From Psychroserpens damuponensis (GTDB lineage: Bacteria; Bacteroidota; Bacteroidia; Flavobacteriales; Flavobacteriaceae), in assembly GCF_000826655.1 (NCBI RefSeq), contig NZ_JXJO01000010.1:124001-188000 (forward strand): a DNA stretch of 64,000 nt, written 5' to 3'. Both the position numbers and the translations under genes were made by a program. The stretch's first letter is position 1, and each line of letters opens with the position of its first letter. Shown in pieces: positions 62,012 to 64,000 of the stretch. The notes beneath the pieces were generated by a model that did no database searches, was not told the DNA's origin, and saw only the letters and a list, made by a program, of their open reading frames with translations.

Positions 62012-62605
62012 TTAAGCCATCTCAAAGAGTGCTTTAATATTTTGTGCAAATAATTTAACTGCAATAGCTAAAAGTATCACACCAAATACTTTACGAATAA
62101 TATTAATCCCGTTTTGACCAATCATTCGCTCAATCCTTGATGAGGTTTTTAACACTATAAAGATAATGATTACATTTAGTATAACTGCAATAATGATATT
62201 TTCAATTCTATATTCTGCACGTAACGACAATAATGTTGTTAAACTTCCTGGTCCTGCAATTAACGGAAAAGCCAAAGGAAAAACAGAAGCCGTCATTGTT
62301 GAACTTTCATCTTGCTTATATAAGGTAATACCAAGAATCATTTCTAAAGCGATAAAAAATAGAATAAATGCACCAGCTACAGCAAATGAATTTACTCCAA
62401 CGCCTAAAAAGGATAAAATAGTTTGACCTAAAAACAAAAAGACGATCATAATAATACCTGCAATGGTAGATGCTTTTCCACTTTCTATATGTCCTACCTT
62501 TTTACGCAAATCGATAATAATTGGAATATTACCAATAATATCAATCACCGCAAATAAGATCATAAATGCCGTAAAAATCTCCTTGAAATTTAATTGTATG
62601 TCCAT
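62012..62605 (-). CDS. MarC family integral membrane protein
   Basis: The 197-residue protein has six membrane spans, with DIIGNIPIIIDL in the first and FPLAFPLIAGPGSLTTLLSL in the middle, the family signature. MarC proteins are widespread, but their transport role is unproven; the old drug-resistance link was withdrawn. The TTG at 62614 is possible but the ATG at 62605 is better. Confidence 0.88.
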   Translation of the reverse strand: MDIQLNFKEIFTAFMILFAVIDIIGNIPIIIDLRKKVGHIESGKASTIAGIIMIVFLFLGQTILSFLGVGVNSFAVAGAFILFFIALEMILGITLYKQDESSTMTASVFPLAFPLIAGPGSLTTLLSLRAEYRIENIIIAVILNVIIIFIVLKTSSRIERMIGQNGINIIRKVFGVILLAIAVKLFAQNIKALFEMA

Positions 62606-62676
62606 GATTTTCAAATTTTCGGCAAAAGTAGGTCTTTATAACAAATATTCAACATTAAAAAATCGTAAAGTTTACC

Positions 62677-62684
62677 TACTTTTG
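62677..62684 (+). promoter_or_regulatory. -7 box of the DUF3109 gene
   Basis: TACTTTTG is an exact TAnnTTTG match 28 bases before the ATG; no good TTG is found upstream. Confidence 0.5.
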
Positions 62685-62711
62685 TTTTTATAAATTATAG
62701 CATTTAACTGC

Positions 62712-63281
62712 ATGTTTCAACTAGGTAAAACAATCGTTTCAGAAGATATTATTGATAAAGATTTTGTCTGCAACTTATCGGCTTGTAAAGGCGCATGTTG
62801 TATAGATGGTGACGCAGGAGCTCCTTTAGATGCTTCGGAAATTGAAATACTCAAAGACATTTATCCAAAAGTAAAACCGTTTTTACGTCAAGAAGGCATT
62901 GAAGCTATTGAACAACAAGGCACACATATCACGACAACTTTTGGTGACTTTGAAACACCTTTAATTAATGATGCAGACTGTGCTTATGTTATTTTTGATG
63001 ATAAAAAAACAGCGCTCTGTGGCATAGAAGAAGCTTATAACCAAGGCATAATCTCTTGGAAAAAACCAGTGTCTTGCCATTTATATCCTATTCGTGTAAA
63101 AGATTATTCTGAATTTTCTGCCGTTAATTATGACAAATGGGATATTTGCGATGATGCTTGTTCTCTTGGCAAAGAATTACAAGTACCTATTTACAAATTT
63201 GTAAAAGAAGCATTAATTAGAAAGTTTGGGGAAGATTGGTATACTGAGTTGGAGAAGGTCGCTGAAAAAATGAAAAGCTAA
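62712..63281 (+). CDS. DUF3109 cysteine-rich protein
   Basis: The 189-residue cytoplasmic protein has a regular cysteine pattern: CNLSACKGACC near residue 21, DADCAYVIF, ALCGIEEAY, VSCHLYPIRV and WDICDDACSLG. This pattern suits a metal or Fe-S cluster, like YkgJ-type proteins. The reaction is unknown. Divergent from the MarC gene. Confidence 0.85.
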   Translation: MFQLGKTIVSEDIIDKDFVCNLSACKGACCIDGDAGAPLDASEIEILKDIYPKVKPFLRQEGIEAIEQQGTHITTTFGDFETPLINDADCAYVIFDDKKTALCGIEEAYNQGIISWKKPVSCHLYPIRVKDYSEFSAVNYDKWDICDDACSLGKELQVPIYKFVKEALIRKFGEDWYTELEKVAEKMKS

Positions 63282-63582
63282 CAATTAAGTTGCTTAAACC
63301 AATTTATAAGTATTATAAAGTTCTAGCAGAACAACACTTAAGTTCTGTGATTAGAATCTCACTAAAATTCTAGCCGCACCTAAGCTTTTTTTACAAACGT
63401 AAAACAGAAGTAATGCTTCTAGAAATCGTTGAAATTATTAAATCAAATTATAAAAGTGATAGAGAAACTTAAGTAAGTTTCTTATAAATAGTATATTAGA
63501 CTTTTTTAAAAGCTATAATCTAAACCTATAAGTCTATTTTTGATAGGTTTTTGAATTAAGTATTTGAAAACTGACTCTATTT
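63282..63582. other. Intergenic region before the last gene
   Basis: About 300 AT-rich bases with no gene. A hairpin agaaactt/aagtttct lies near 63463-63482 without a T tract. Nothing else is seen. Confidence 0.5.
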
Positions 63583-64000
63583 ATGAAATACATTTATCTT
63601 ACTTTAAGTTTACTTTTATGTTTTAGTACTTTGCCTGCCCAAACAACCTGGCAAGAGTACACAAAAATCGCAGATTCACTGCAAGTACAATTTCAATTTA
63701 AAAATGCTATAGAACCACGAGAGAAAGCAATTGAATTAGCTGCGGTAAATCAAAAAGATACTATTCCGTTTTTAAATTTGTTGTTAGCAATGAGTAAAAA
63801 TGAACTCAATGTTGACAATCCTGAAATTAATAAACCAATTTATAAGGAACTTCAATCTCAAATTTTAGAACTCGAAGCTCGCAACGCAAAACCAGAAAGA
63901 CTTTACCAAGCTTATAGACGCATGTATATTATTGCGCATAATTTTATTCGCAACATGGAAGATACAGATGTCTATGTTGGTAAATCTATAGCGTATCATT
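63583..64000 (+). CDS. Exported protein of unknown type, 5' part only
   Basis: 139 complete codons are present. The signal peptide is clear: MKYIYLTLSLLLCFSTLPAQ with cleavage after AQ. The following residues (YTKIADSLQVQFQFKNAIEPREKAIELA) look like the start of tetratricopeptide helices. A TPR or CHAT-type protein is possible, but the gene runs off the window and the domain cannot be settled. Confidence 0.6.
   Translation, partial: MKYIYLTLSLLLCFSTLPAQTTWQEYTKIADSLQVQFQFKNAIEPREKAIELAAVNQKDTIPFLNLLLAMSKNELNVDNPEINKPIYKELQSQILELEARNAKPERLYQAYRRMYIIAHNFIRNMEDTDVYVGKSIAYH

Noticed and set aside
1-64000. CRISPR array or rRNA operon
   Set aside because: No regularly spaced repeats with unique spacers, no cas genes and no rRNA-like sequence were found.

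Overview
This 64-kb window is chromosomal DNA from a marine-type member of the Flavobacteriaceae (phylum Bacteroidota). The evidence is low GC, promoters with the Bacteroidota -7 box TAnnTTTG (exact copies at 1033, 13426, 25119, 26774, 51741, 58255 and elsewhere), three large exported proteins with type IX secretion (T9SS) C-terminal sorting tails, a split 2-oxoglutarate dehydrogenase pair, a fused aminolipid-type acyltransferase and many small flavobacterial families (DUF4286, DUF3109, HTTM). The genus cannot be named from sequence alone.

Layout. 1-2.2 kb: start of a type I asparaginase gene behind tatD, a retropepsin-like protease and an orphan LuxR-type response regulator. 2.2-3.1 kb: an intergenic region with three tandem promoter-small RNA-terminator units, two of which share a 50-bp repeat carrying a perfect 18-bp palindrome, then a 36-residue membrane peptide and a possible antisense-strand small RNA. 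3.2-7 kb: a lipoprotein and a T9SS-exported hydrolase. 7.1-11.9 kb: sucB and sucA, and a small outer-membrane-like protein. 11.9-13.2 kb: polyprenyl synthase and a small partner gene. 13.4-20.1 kb: a TetR-TolC-MFP-RND efflux operon. 20.2-43.4 kb: mostly housekeeping and membrane genes (TlpA-like, mfd, TerB-like, fbp, GNAT, aspartate kinase, OlsF-like acyltransferase, mgtE, rsmA, TPR protein, serS, HTTM protein, ribF). 43.6-49.2 kb: two T9SS metalloproteases with matching P-domain and sorting tails. 49.2-51.6 kb: pth, rplY, prs. 58.3-64 kb: HupE-like protein, deoxycytidylate deaminase, S41 protease, a flavoprotein, MarC, DUF3109, and a truncated exported protein.

Between 51,823 and 58,131 a 6.3-kb element is integrated in the 3' end of tRNA-Leu(CAA). 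A 21-bp direct repeat of the tRNA 3' end marks both junctions, and a 19-bp near-identical arm repeat lies just inside each one. The element carries a tyrosine integrase, an excisionase-like HTH protein, an SF3-type helicase, four genes of unknown function, and two clusters of short repeats that could be an origin or packaging/recombination sites. It has no relaxase, capsid or terminase gene, so it looks like a satellite-type or cryptic integrative element.

The other signals worth following are the tandem small-RNA array next to an unpartnered response regulator; a greatly over-represented 8-mer, CTTCGGAA, used in all reading frames and absent from the element; a longer intergenic version of it; a GC-rich dispersed-repeat-like block at 34.5 kb; and ribF and mfd genes without a usable ATG.
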